Shown in pieces: positions 11,036-20,980 of a stretch of 64,000 bases of DNA. Each line of letters opens with the position of its first letter. Position 1 is the first letter of the stretch. The notes under the pieces are model-generated. The model did not search any database, was not told where the DNA came from, and was given only the letters and a program-made list of their open reading frames with translations. The position numbers and the translations under genes were made by a program. The stretch is taken from contig CM065802.1 of assembly GCA_033398695.1 (NCBI GenBank), positions 83,252,096 to 83,316,095 on the forward strand. Reading direction: 5' to 3'. This stretch comes from Orobanche coerulescens. Taxonomy: Eukaryota; Streptophyta; Magnoliopsida; Lamiales; Orobanchaceae.

Positions 11036-11422
11036 AATTTTATTTCAACTTGTGTGTACCTTTTGATGCTGGTACATCGCATTCATTCATTTTCGAATCA
11101 TGCTTGAATAGACTTATTTCGGGATAGTCCTATTGCTTGTGGACCTCATACCATCGGTCTACCTGACGATGGAAGAATTTTCGGAATCATACCTAAGTAA
11201 GCTTAGTAACCGCGATTGGTTGGTGGACCTAATCGTGGTGAATTTATCTTAGGACGATGTAATTTTCGGTATTTGTTGGTTTAACCGTCTTGATACTATC
11301 CTCAGTATTTGTTAGCGTTTGGTCGCTATCTTTCCGTCGTTGGTTGTCGAATGTGTGCTTCAGGGAAGTAATCCCCGTTGTTCCAGTAGAATTTCTATTA
11401 TGGCGGAAGTAGAGAAATTCCG
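11036..11422 (+). pseudogene. pol: G aspartic protease remnant
   Basis: Around 11065-11110 the sequence encodes a DAGTSHSF-like motif (a variant of the DTGATHSFI active site seen in C). It is followed by frameshifted sequence homologous to the protease and linker of E (20590-20960). Several stops are present, so it is inactive. Confidence 0.6.
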
Positions 11423-11695
11423 CAATCGAACTATTCAATCATTCATTATATCATTTTCATCGATTGGCCTTTCTAAGGCAATCGAGTTATTCAATCATTC
11501 TTTATATCATTTTCATCGATTGGCCTTTCTAGGGCAATCGAGTTATTCAAACATTCATTGTATCATCTTCATCGATTGGCCTTTCTAAGGCAATCGAGTT
11601 GTTCAATCATTATTGGTATCTCTTTTTATCGATTGACCATTCTAGGGCAATCGAAATGTTCAATCATTCGTGGTATCATTGTCATCGATTGACGA
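11423..11695 (+). repeat. About 60-bp tandem repeat inside G pol
   Basis: Four to five imperfect copies of a unit containing GAGTTATTCAATCATTC and CATCGATTGGCC, ending in GGCAATCGA. It lies between the protease remnant and RT, where other family members have no repeat. It is therefore a local expansion in this copy or its lineage. GATTGGCC and GGCAATC form a loose dyad in each unit. Confidence 0.8.
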
Positions 11696-11749
11696 TGTAT
11701 TTCCAGACGAGTTATTTAGTTGCCTTCACATAGAGTAGGGGAATTCAGG

Positions 11750-12480
11750 AGTGAGTTGGAGCCAGTACGTCCCCTTTATCGAAGGCACCGTATCGGATGA
11801 CCCCGACCAGAATGCAGGAGTTGAAGATTCAACTTGAGGAATAGTTCGAGGAAGGTCATCTTCGACCGATTGCGTCCCCGTGAGGAGCACCAGTGTGATC
11901 TGTCAAGGAGAAGGATGGTTCGTTCCGTTTGTGTATTGATTAAGAATTGAATCGGGTGACGATAAAGAATAAGTATCCTTTACCCGTATTGATGATCTTT
12001 TAAATCAACTTCGGGGAGCCTCGGTATTTTCCAGATCGACTTAAGATCTGGATATCACCGATTCTGGATTCGAGAGTCGGATATCGCGAGGACAGCGTTT
12101 CGTACACGCTATGGTCATTATGAGTTCGTAGTTATGCCGTTCGGGCTAACTATTGCACCTGTGGTATTCATGGGGTTAATGAATCGGGTTTTCATCGACT
12201 TTTTGGATCAGTTTGTTGTTTTCTTCATCGACGACATTTTGATTTATTCTCGTAGCCGAGAGGAATACGAGGTTCATCTTCATCAGGTTCTCGACGTGTT
12301 GAGACGAGAGCAACTTTATGGAAAGTTTTCCAAATATGAGTTCTGGAGGTCCGAAGTGACTTTTTCGGACATGTAATTTCATCTGACAGAGTTCGTGTCG
12401 ACCCTCAGAAGTCGGAGACTATCCGAGATTGGCAACCTCCGAAAGATATTAAGTAAATCCGATGTTTCCTCGGATTAGCT
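11750..12480 (+). pseudogene. pol: G reverse transcriptase remnant
   Basis: Scattered frames encode chromovirus RT: the fingers/palm region is badly frameshifted (11760-12120). The frame 12134-12376 then holds [16 protein letters not shown] and the catalytic [10 protein letters not shown] (the F-x-D-D box). DLR and YYQLR-type segments are only partly recognisable. Stops at several points make it inactive. Confidence 0.75.
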
Positions 12481-12790
12481 GGTTAATTATCCAACCCGCG
12501 GCCGGAGCTAGCAACCGTGGTTTTCGTGTTGGAAATTTGGCGTCGTTACCTTTATGGCATCACCTGTCAGATCTTCACCAATCACAAGAGTTGAAGTATA
12601 TATTTACTCACAAGGAGTTAAATATGCGACAGAGACGGTGGTTGGAACTACTCAAAGATTATGATATCGAGATCCTTTACCACCCGGGCAAGGCGAACAT
12701 TGTCGCCGACGCCTTGAGTCGTAAGTCCGTTCAGGAGCAGATGCTTGCTCGTTTAATGATTCGAAGGAGCTTCAACAGAATTCCTTAGAC
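12481..12790 (+). pseudogene. pol: G RNase H fragment
   Basis: Only the C-terminal half of RNase H remains, from [14 protein letters not shown] through [17 protein letters not shown] to ADALSRKS. The N-terminal part with the first catalytic Asp and Glu is deleted (compare 21131-21724 in E). Confidence 0.75.
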
Positions 12791-12829
12791 CCGAGATCGA
12801 GTCGGCTTGCCGAGTTCGGGCGGCTTTGT

Positions 12830-14088
12830 ATGTTAGAGATTTCATCGTCACTTGAGGAGGTAATCAGAGAGAATCAGAGTTCAGACCCTTCATTGTTGCG
12901 CATCCGTGAAGATGTGGCTCAGGGGAAAGCCCCTGGATTCGTGGTCCACGAGGATGGACTTTTGAGGTTTAAGAACCGGTTGTGCGTACCGGCGAATGAC
13001 GAGTTGAAAAATTCTATTTTAAGAGAAGCTCATGCTACCCCCTTATTCTGTTCATCCGGGGTCCAGCAAGATGTACAAGAACTTGAAACAAAATTACTGG
13101 TGGAGTAATATGAAGCGAGAAGTCGCAAAATTTGTTTCGAGATGCTTAACCTGTCAACAAGTTAAGATTGAACATCAGCGACCGGCGGGTATGCTGAAAC
13201 CTCTTCCTATTCCCGAATGGAAGTGGGAAGACATTTCTATGGATTTCATCACGAGCTTGCCGACGAGTCGTCGTGGCATGAATACGATCTGGGTGATTGT
13301 GGACCGCTTAACTAAATCAGCTCATTTCCTTGAGATCAAGGATACGTGGGGTCCCGAGAGACTGGCCCAGTTATTCATCAAGGAGATAGTAAGACTGCAC
13401 GGTACTCCTAAGAGTATCGTTTCCGATCGTGACGGACGATTTGTGTCTCATTTTTGGAAATCAGTTCATCGTGCTATGGGAACTCAGCTCAATCTCGATC
13501 GCCTTTCATCCTCGGTCAAAGCGGACAATCGAGAGGACTATCTGAGACATTAGAGGACATGTTGAGGGCATGCGTCCTCGATTGGAAGGACGATTGGGAA
13601 GCCCAACTACCACTGATCGAGTTCACGTATAATAATAGTTGGCATGCCTCCATTAAGATGGCACCTTACGAGGCCTTGTACGGTCGTCGTTGTCGATCTC
13701 CCTTGTGTTGGGATGACTTGTCAGAATCAATCGGCACCGAACCCGATATGCTTATAGCCGCCCGAGAGAAGGTAGCTTTGATCAAGAGTCGTATGTTGAC
13801 AGCTCAGAGTCGACAGAAATAATATGCAGATAATTGTCGTCGACCACTAGAGTTCGAGACGGGTGACCATGTTTTGGTCAACGTATCCCCGAGTCGAGGT
13901 ATTTTCCGTTTCGGAAAACGGGGGAAGTTGAGTCCGAGATTCATTGGACCGTTTGAAATTTTGGATCGAGTAGGCGAGTTAGCTTATCGATTGGCGTTAC
14001 CTCCGGCGTTGAGCCGAATTCATAATGTGTTTCATGTCTCTCAGTTGCGGAAGTATGTTGCCGACCCGAGTCACATACTTCAGTTCGA
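12830..14088 (+). pseudogene. pol: G integrase with GPF module
   Basis: Frames 12830-13108, 13032-13553 and 13454-13822 together cover the HHCC region (VHPGSSKMY, then CLTCQQ), the core (Asp in SMDFITS, Asp in VSDRDG) and the following helices (LDWKDDWEAQLPLIEF, EALYGRRCRSP). The frame breaks near the expected catalytic Glu (about 13500-13550). The frame from 13874 carries the GPY/F-like motif (FIGPFEILDRVG) and ends with HNVFHVSQLRKYV. Integrase inserts the cDNA; this copy is broken by at least two frameshifts. Confidence 0.8.
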
Positions 14089-14281
14089 CGAAATCGAGAT
14101 CGCAGATGATCATTCGTACGAGGAGCGTCCTGTACGAGTGTTAGAGCGGCGAATTAAACAGTTGAGGAACAAGACGATCCCTTTGGTCAAGATTCAGTGG
14201 TCTAGACACGGAGTCGAAGAGGGCACTTGGGAAACCGAGGAGAATATGCGGGAGAGTTATCCCGAGTTGTTTGACCCTTAG
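14089..14281 (+). pseudogene. G chromodomain at pol C-terminus
   Basis: Encodes YEERPVRVLERRIKQLRN, KIQWSRHGVEEGTWE and YPELF, the signature of the C-terminal chromodomain of plant chromoviruses, thought to guide integration into heterochromatin. This segment is in one open frame ending at TAG 14279-14281. The same domain is recognisable in E (frameshift/stop damaged) and F (about 57730-58030). Confidence 0.8.
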
Positions 14282-14315
14282 TTTCGGGGACGAAACTCTT
14301 TTTAAGGGGGGAGTA
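14280..14315 (+). promoter_or_regulatory. Conserved dyad plus PPT of G
   Basis: AGTTTCG-GGGA-CGAAACT (14280-14297) is a perfect 7-bp dyad. It is followed by a polypurine tract (14304-14313) directly before the 3' LTR. Equivalent dyads precede the PPT of E, F and H. Confidence 0.75.
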
Positions 14316-16660
14316 TGTAATACCCGGTTGTAATTCAGTCATTATCATTCAGTAATTTCATTCGGTCACTCAGTGGATTTTCACTCATTTATAATCATTC
14401 ATCAATCATGTTCATTCACCCGTGTTCACCGTTCGTAAAAACTTCGAGTTGTGTATCATTATTGTTCATTGTTTCAACTTTCCTCATATGAGTTCGACTT
14501 TGTTAGATCACCATTAATTTTTGGTAACTCCAAAAATTCTAAATCTTTGCAATATTATAGAGCATCGAATTAGCTTGCCAATGGTTCAAACGGTGAGTCA
14601 ATCGGAGTCCGGACGAGAGAGTTATGGTCGTTTTAGCTCACCCGCTCATTTTTCAGCTTGTGGCCGATCACTGCCGACCGGACTCAGTCGTGTCGTCCGA
14701 CACGGCCCGTGCCGTACTCGTCCGGAAATGCCGAAGTATCTGCCCACAGGACTCGACCGTGTCGTTTGGCACGGCCGAGTCGAACTCTTCCGGATAAGCG
14801 AACCGATCGCCAGACGCCGGCCGTGTCGGGACACGGTCGAGTCATCTTAAGTCGCTGTCGGACGGGTCACTTTCGGAAGGCCCTCCGCGCCGCAACCGTG
14901 TCAAGCAGGACACGGTCGAGTCCCTGTCGGCCAGCTGTGCGACACGACCGTGCCGATCGGCACGGGCCGTGTCCGGCAGGGTAGTCAACCCCTATAAATT
15001 GTTTTTTTTGAGCATTTCAGCTCATTTTTTCCATCTTTTCCACCTTCTTACGAGATAGATAAGCTTGAGGGAGAATTTTCTTCATCAATTATCATTTGAG
15101 TGTGTATTTTTCATCACCTTCAATCATTTGGGAAGCTTGGATACTCGATTAAACTCGTGTTCTTCGGATCGAAGTGATTGGATATTCAAGAGGTAATTTC
15201 TTCGACACTTTGGACTTCGATTTTGTGTTGAGATATAATGTTTTGGATGTTATAATCATGTTATATGAAGGGATATGTATATGATTATGAGTTTGTATAA
15301 GGATTCATTGGATTATTGAGGGATTATTCAAGAACACCTTGAATATCGAGTTGGAATTGGGGATTTTCGACTAATTGTTGTTATAATCACATTTTTGGAT
15401 ATTCATAACGGATTATTGATCGTATTGGAGATGTTCTGTTGGTTTGAAACACTTCTTGGGGATTTTGATATTGGTATATTGAGGTTTGATTGTTAACAAT
15501 CGGAGTTTGGATACAACGTGTTTGATTTAATGCCTCTATGGACTTGGTTTAGTCGTATCGACATTTTGAGTTCGTTATATTCGTGTTTGATTCGTATATT
15601 GAACGGATTGTTGGTAATTGTATTATTTAAGGTTGTTCGAGCGACCGATATCTCAATTAGGACGTTGTTCGTGGAAGGATAATTGCCACCGGTATTGAGT
15701 AAGTTAATTCTTACTCGGTTAAAAGGATATTCATCCCTTTTGTTGTTGTTCATTCATAATCATAACTCATTCATCATTTTATTAACCGTATCAAAACTTG
15801 TTGTTGTCAATTAATCACTTCAGTCATAAGGAACGACGGTTCCAATCTTTTCATTGAGCTGTCATTTATTTCATTACCATTCCACCTCGGTGAGTCATTA
15901 TTCATTTTCGATGTCACTTTTGTTATAACGTGGCATTCCGGGTCATACTGGCGTGCCGGTTGGTATGTGTAGGATTTTCATGTCGGGCACATTTATGTCG
16001 TGTGTTGGTTGTTGGCCTCACATTGGACTGTGCACACGAGTCAATGTGTCTCGTGAGACTGATTAGGCACAAGACCACGCGTGTATTCGATCGTTGGTGG
16101 CTTGTGCACGGACACATTTCCATCCCGGGCGTAGTGTGGCGCCACCCTTTGAGCCGTACTGTTAGTTGATTCATATAGCATGTTTGATTGCGTATGTTTC
16201 GACAGGATGATTCATAACTTCAGATATAATCATGATTGTGTATTTTCAACTCTTGAGGATTGTTGTTCTTTGTAACTGACCCCGTTTGGGGATTTTGTTT
16301 TTCAGGTCATGGCAAGGCAAACGCACGGGAATAGCATGTTGATGTCGAGGAGTCCTAGTGATACTAGTAGGGGGCCCCGATCTTTCAGTTATTCATGTTA
16401 TTGTCCTTTATTTTCCGCTGCAGACTTTCATTTGAATACTCCGTTTCATTCAGTGTTGTGTATTTTATCTTCATATAAAATACACTAGTATTCGGTATTG
16501 TCCTGGTGTGTTGTAACTAAACTCCTCATCGGAGTAATTATTGCTGTAATGTAGTTCGGTACTACATTTATCTTGTGTAATTCATTCATTTTCATTTGCC
16601 TGGTGGGTCCCAGTTGGGGATCTACGGCACTGTAATATCCGCCTAGTTTGGGGTGTTACA
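14316..16660 (+). repeat. 3' LTR of G
   Basis: 2345 bp, TGTAATACCCGG to GGGTGTTACA, followed by the TSD TATAA. It has the same layout as the 5' LTR: dyad array about 14655-14985, TATAAA at 14993. Differences from the 5' LTR look concentrated in the dyad array and near the start. Confidence 0.9.
14655..14985 (+). repeat. GC-rich dyad array in U3 of G 3' LTR
   Basis: Same CCGTGTCG-type array as at 7800-8135, but with several substitutions and small indels (for example GGCCGTGTC-GG-GACACGGTC replaces the CCAA-spaced dyad). It ends just before the TATA box. Confidence 0.8.
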
Positions 16661-16982
16661 TATAAGACTAAGGTGGACAAGTAGGAAGCTAGGTTCGTGT
16701 GGAGACTTTTCATTGGATTCCCATCTGATACGATGGGTTATCTATTCTACATGACCAAAGATCGAATGATCGTTGTTGCTTTGCATGCACACTTCCTGGA
16801 AGAAGAGTTCATTCAGGAAGGCGGAGCACGTAGAAATATTTCTTTGGAAGAATACAATAAAACTCCTCAGGAGACACCTGTGCAAGAAAAATGGAACCGA
16901 ACCTTCTATAACACAAGTACAACCACCTCGTAGGTCAAGTAGGTGTCTCATTTACCTGAGAGGTATAGTTTTATGCACTTGA
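16661..16982 (+). pseudogene. pol: copia A integrase C-terminal region (right of G)
   Basis: Continues A's integrase after the TATAA duplication. KTKVDK and FIGFPSDTMGYLFYM followed by HFLEEEFIQE match B's integrase tail. The frame is disrupted near 16930, where the pol linker begins. Confidence 0.8.
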
Positions 16983-17040
16983 CGGAACTGGGTTTCCACG
17001 AGGTTCCAGGTGATAAACAAGAGACCGACCCGCGACTAAT

Positions 17041-17400
17041 GACCTAGCAATGGTGGATGTAGACTCCATGAAATGGACTGTAGCAGTCTTCATGTAGTTG
17101 GGACCTTTGTTTTGACGAGATGGTCAAAGAGTTTGACTTCGTGCAAAATGAAGAGGAACCTTGTGTATACAAGAGGGTTAGTGGAAGCAAGATCGCATTC
17201 TTAGTACTATATGTAGATGAGATTCTACTAATAGGAAATGATGTGAGAATGCTCAGTTTTGTGAAAGCTTGGGTTTCGGGTAATTTCTCCATGAAAGACT
17301 TAGGAGAAGAAACCTATATTCTTGGGATTCGACTCTACTGGGATAGATCGAAGAGAATGATAAGTTTTTCCCAAGCCCTCTATATAGATTAGATCTTAAA
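17041..17400 (+). pseudogene. pol: copia A reverse transcriptase, C-terminal fragment only
   Basis: Encodes FDFVQNEEEPCVYKR, LYVDEILLIGND and NFSMKDLGEETYILGIRLY, the second half of copia RT. The catalytic box reads YVDE instead of YVDD. Upstream, the frame goes from the linker (DSMKWT-like) almost directly into SWDLCFDEMVKEFDF, so the N-terminal and palm core of RT is missing. B lacks the same core. Confidence 0.8.
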
Positions 17401-18060
17401 GAGGGTTCCTTCCGATGCGACATGGAATAAAACTCACCTTGAAGATGTGTCTTCATAGTGAGGAACAATGAAAGGAAATGAGTTATATACCATATGCTTC
17501 GGCAGTGGGTAGCCTTATATATACTTTATTGTGTACAAGACCTGACATTGCGCTTGCTGGAAGCGTGGTAAGTAGGTTTCGGGCTAACCTAGTCAGGGAA
17601 CATTAGACCGCCGTAAAGAATGTTCTCAAGTACTTTAGAAGTACTAAGAGATCTGATTCTTATATATGGTGGTGGAGAACACAATGTGGTGGGATTTACT
17701 GTATTGGACTTTCAAGGACAGAAAGACGATTATATGTCTACTTCTGGCTACATTTACTCTTAATGGATGAGCAGTATCTTGTCATAGTGCCAAGTATAGC
17801 GCGACTGCTGATTACACTAGTTAGGCTGAGTATAAGGCGGCCTCGGAGGCCTCCAAAGGAAGGGTTAAGAAGTTACTAGGTAAACTTCTCGTGACACCTT
17901 GTGCTGTGCTTCCAGAGCGGTAGCACAGGCCTAGGAGCCGAGGTTTCACAACAGTACCAAACATATTGAGAGAGTATCATCTCGTAAGAGTATTTCTTCG
18001 CAAAGAGATACATTGTTCTGCATAGAGTAGAGTCAGCCGACTACGTCGCTGATCCACTGA
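17401..18060 (+). pseudogene. pol: copia A RNase H remnant
   Basis: Homologous to B's RNase H (34220-34684) but fragmented in all frames. Recognisable parts are the SRPDIA-type segment near 17535, SAEY/AEYKA-like sequence near 17825 and the HIERVSS-type end near 17960. It is inactive. Confidence 0.6.
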
Positions 18061-18140
18061 CCAAGACACTTTCTCAGATTAGCTTAGAGAGACATCTGGA
18101 GAACATGGGTATTAGATATCATAGTGTGTGGCATTGAGTG

Positions 18141-18152
18141 CAAGTGGGATAT
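18141..18152 (+). other. PPT of copia A
   Basis: CAAGTGGGAT directly before the LTR start TGTTGGGAG. The matching site in B (minus strand) is CAAGTGGGAGAT. Confidence 0.6.
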
Positions 18153-19502
18153 TGTTGGGAGTATGCCCTCGAATGCCACTCAGAGGATGTTGAGTGAGGG
18201 CATTGTACTTGTAATTATGTAAATCATTAATATAAGGCAATGGATGTTTCTTTATTTACTGGTAGTTACTGGCATTCCTAACTCGTAAATATATATATAG
18301 AAACTAGTCCGTGTATTTGAGAGCAAAACGTTCCACTCCTTATCGGATAAGGGGGTCGGCACTAGAAAGGTTTATAGCTCAAATACTTAATCGTTCGCAA
18401 GTCGATGAAACTTGACTGGGTGTTAAGTTTATGTGAAGACTTGTATGACGTGTTCTTTGACATGGAGAGTGCCTTTCGAACGCTAATGGTTAGTGGGAGC
18501 ACACGTTATAGGTATGCTAATTAGATTAGTATACTCGAACCGACTCACCCTCGATTCGTCACACGGATTTCACTTCGGGACAGTCAATGACGGAATCGAA
18601 AGGTTGTGATAGGTATTCGTGAACCTTCGACTTGAGGATTTAGTAGGGACATGCTTGTGACGTTAAGATTTTAATTAGAGTAGTTCGACCCTATAAACCG
18701 GAAGGCGGGGGTCAACCTCGACGTGCATCTTGACGGGCAAGTAGCAGGTCCTACTGAATACCAAGATAGAATTCTTTCTCCCGTTAGTGAGCGGGTTATA
18801 TGTCCTATGCGGTTATTGGCAGATGAGATCATAAGTCTTTGGCCAAAGCATTGGAGCTAGTTGTATTAGATACACGACAGCTCGATGATCTCGATTTGCA
18901 TTAACGCATGCATAGCGTCAAGTACAGATAGGGTTTGACTGACCGTGACCCTATAACTTGATCGGGACATGTGAAAGAAGGGTTTATACGTTTACTGGTA
19001 TTCACGACAAAATGGTTCTTGAATGATCCCAATCATTCGTTCTTAGTTGGGGTACAGTGTAGGCCGCCAGGCTGGATAGGTGGTGCTACTACTCTTTGGT
19101 TCCTCCCATTGCTGACTGAGACGAACCTACCGAGTCGCGCAATAGGATTGACGACGGAATGAATCGAGCTTAATCTCTCAATATGAATATTAGATATTGG
19201 ATATCTAATTTGGGACATTTTTCCGGCGCGTGGCAAGTAGAGGCGCGGTGCTTTCGGCGTTGGATCGTTCAAGAGCTTGGAGCGGACTGGATTCGTAGAG
19301 ATCAATCAAAGCTTGGGAAATAGCTCAAGAGAAGGTTACCATTTGATCAACGGACTTCAAGGGTGAGTTTCTTATAACTCTTGTTTTTCGTTTATATATT
19401 CGTATATATGTAGCTCGACCGATCCTCGTAGGGATTCGGATCGAATTAATTTTCGTTTTACCGCTTCTGTTGGGCCTTCGTTTTAGGCACCGAATCCCAA
19501 CA
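18153..19502 (+). repeat. 3' LTR of copia A
   Basis: 1350 bp with perfect 8-bp terminal inverted repeats, TGTTGGGA and TCCCAACA. It begins with a block (TATGCCCTCGAATGCCACT) also found at the outer edge of B's LTRs. A further block around 18900-19160 is conserved with B's LTRs. The right TSD candidate is GTTAT (19503-19507); its partner is outside the window. Confidence 0.85.
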
Positions 19503-20400
19503 GTTATCTAATCGGGTAAGTCTAGAGAGGGCTCCGAGAATCGTTACTTGCGAGTACGATGTCAAGATAACTTATGGGTGTGTTTTAGTTGTTTTCGATG
19601 AGCTAATCCAGGTGGGACCTTCGGGGGCATGGAGACGATTTGGCTATTGATTTGATATCTCTGAAATGTGAATATTTGAATCTTGGATCCCGGTCATATT
19701 GGTGGATATGGTTTTTGGTCTTTGAGGTTTGGGTTGAGAATAAAACCATTTACATGAGTTTGAAAGAAAACCTTTTTGAAAAGGAAAATATTCATATTTC
19801 ATGATTTTACACTGAGACCCCCGAAGTCTCTAAATAATCTCTTAAAGTGATTTCTAGAGTAATTCACATGATCCATTTTGAAGCAAATGATTTTGAAAAG
19901 ACTAGACCGGGGATCGTGTTACTACCTTGTCGAAATGTGATTTTCATAACAGTTGTATTCTTGATGTATAATTGTATAGCTTGATTACTTGCTACGGATT
20001 TCCATCGCTAAACCCTCGTTGGGGGATTATGTTATGTTTTTCAGGTTTTTCCGATTTGAGAGAGAGCAACCACAGGATCGGCATGGCGGATGATGTAAAG
20101 CAGCGATACTAGTCACAGTTGTAGTCGGTTGCCCGTCAGTAATCTGTCAGTCCGAGTATTTATTTCTAGTTCTTTGTCATCCTTAAGAGGATGGACATGT
20201 TGTGTAAATTGTGATCGAGTTGTATTTTGGTTTATCAGTTGTACTTCTATGTTGTATTTTGAGAGACCTAATCGGTCTATGGTTTTATGTTTTGGTCGAA
20301 TTGACCACGTGTGGGTTTGTTTTGTGGTTTCTTGCCTGGTAGATCCTTGCGGAAAGGATCTACGGCGCGTAATATCCCTAAATAGATTGGGGGTGTTACA
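19503..20400 (+). repeat. S0: 3' part of a chromovirus LTR, interrupted by copia A
   Basis: Ends CCTGGTAGATCCTTGCGGAAAGG and GGGGGTGTTACA, matching the 3' end of solo LTR S1 (43725-43787). No PBS follows; the next bases belong to E's gag. So it is a solo or 3' LTR inserted in E. Its 5' part should lie left of copia A, outside the window. Confidence 0.65.
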
Positions 20401-20590
20401 CCAACCCCTCAGCGGAAGGGGATGTTCTCTCCATCACCAAGAAGTTTCAGGAGCTACTTCCTTTCGCCTTATCCATTATCCACTCTGAGGCGGATAAGAT
20501 CAAGTACTTCAGTAAGAGGTTGAAACCTCGTATGCGGATGCAATTACTTAATCATCATTTCGCCACCCTGGTGCATCACATTCATTCATT
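20401..20590 (+). pseudogene. gag: E gag remnants in unusual order
   Basis: The first part encodes a gag-core segment (SEADKIKYFSKRLKPRM, cf. SEADKIRYFNMRMKP in F). Immediately after it comes MQLLNHHFATL, which in G is near the gag N-terminus. This order is the reverse of the normal one and indicates a rearrangement or two deletions. The protease follows directly. Confidence 0.55.
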
Positions 20591-20980
20591 TCCGAGTCAT
20601 GCTTTAGACTTCACTTGGATAGTGCTGCTAGTTGTGAACCTTATATCATTGGGCTACCAGATGGTAGAAGAATTATCGGAGATCGTGAAGTTAAGAATTA
20701 TCCGATTCAGCCTAATGTCCGTGAATGGCTGGCAGACCTAATCGTGGTGGACTTACCTAAGGACAATGTAATTTTGGGTATTGATTGGATGGATCGTCAT
20801 GATGCCATACTTAGTGTCCATAAGTGTATGGTCACTATCATTTCAGACGATGGAGTCGAGTGTGTACTTCAGAGGGATAACCCAAGCCGTTCCGGAAGAG
20901 GCATTAATATGATGAAAGCAGTGAAATTACTCAATCAGGGATGTGTCAGTTATTGGTGCTATATGACCAAGACCGAGAAA
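20591..20980 (+). pseudogene. pol: E protease and linker
   Basis: A frame of about 159 codons (20615-21094) encodes the flap and C-terminal part of the gypsy aspartic protease (IIGLPDGRRIIGDREVKNY, then NVILGIDWMDRHDAILS). The active-site Asp motif (expected near 20570) is disrupted by the gag junction. Near 20976 the frame jumps from the linker (CYMTKTEKS) into late RT. Confidence 0.65.

Larger units (their letters stand above)
7457..16660 (+). mobile_element. Chromovirus G (Tekay/Del-like), complete with two LTRs and TSD TATAA
   Basis: 5' LTR 7457-9805, PBS, internal region 9806-14315, PPT, 3' LTR 14316-16660. The flanks are TATAA at 7452-7456 and 16661-16665, a perfect 5-bp target-site duplication. 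Pol order is PR-RT-RH-INT, followed by a chromodomain, which marks a plant chromovirus; the long (about 2.35 kb) LTRs fit Tekay/Del. The internal region is heavily damaged: the gag core is deleted and RT and RNase H carry frameshifts and deletions. The LTRs are nevertheless very similar outside the U3 array. The copy was probably already defective when it inserted and was mobilised in trans. Confidence 0.9.
4714..19502 (+). mobile_element. Ty1/copia element A, degenerate, lacking RT core, split by chromovirus G
   Basis: Reads + strand: leader (4714-5463), gag, CCHC knuckle, protease, integrase, C-terminal part of RT, RNase H remnants, PPT and 3' LTR (18153-19502). The order PR-INT-RT-RH defines Ty1/copia. 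Its leader, gag and integrase match element B on the other strand, so A and B are one family. G is inserted in the integrase region at 7457 with TSD TATAA. The 5' LTR is missing: D occupies the leader, so A's 5' end should lie left of the window. Many stops and frameshifts make A inactive. Confidence 0.85.
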
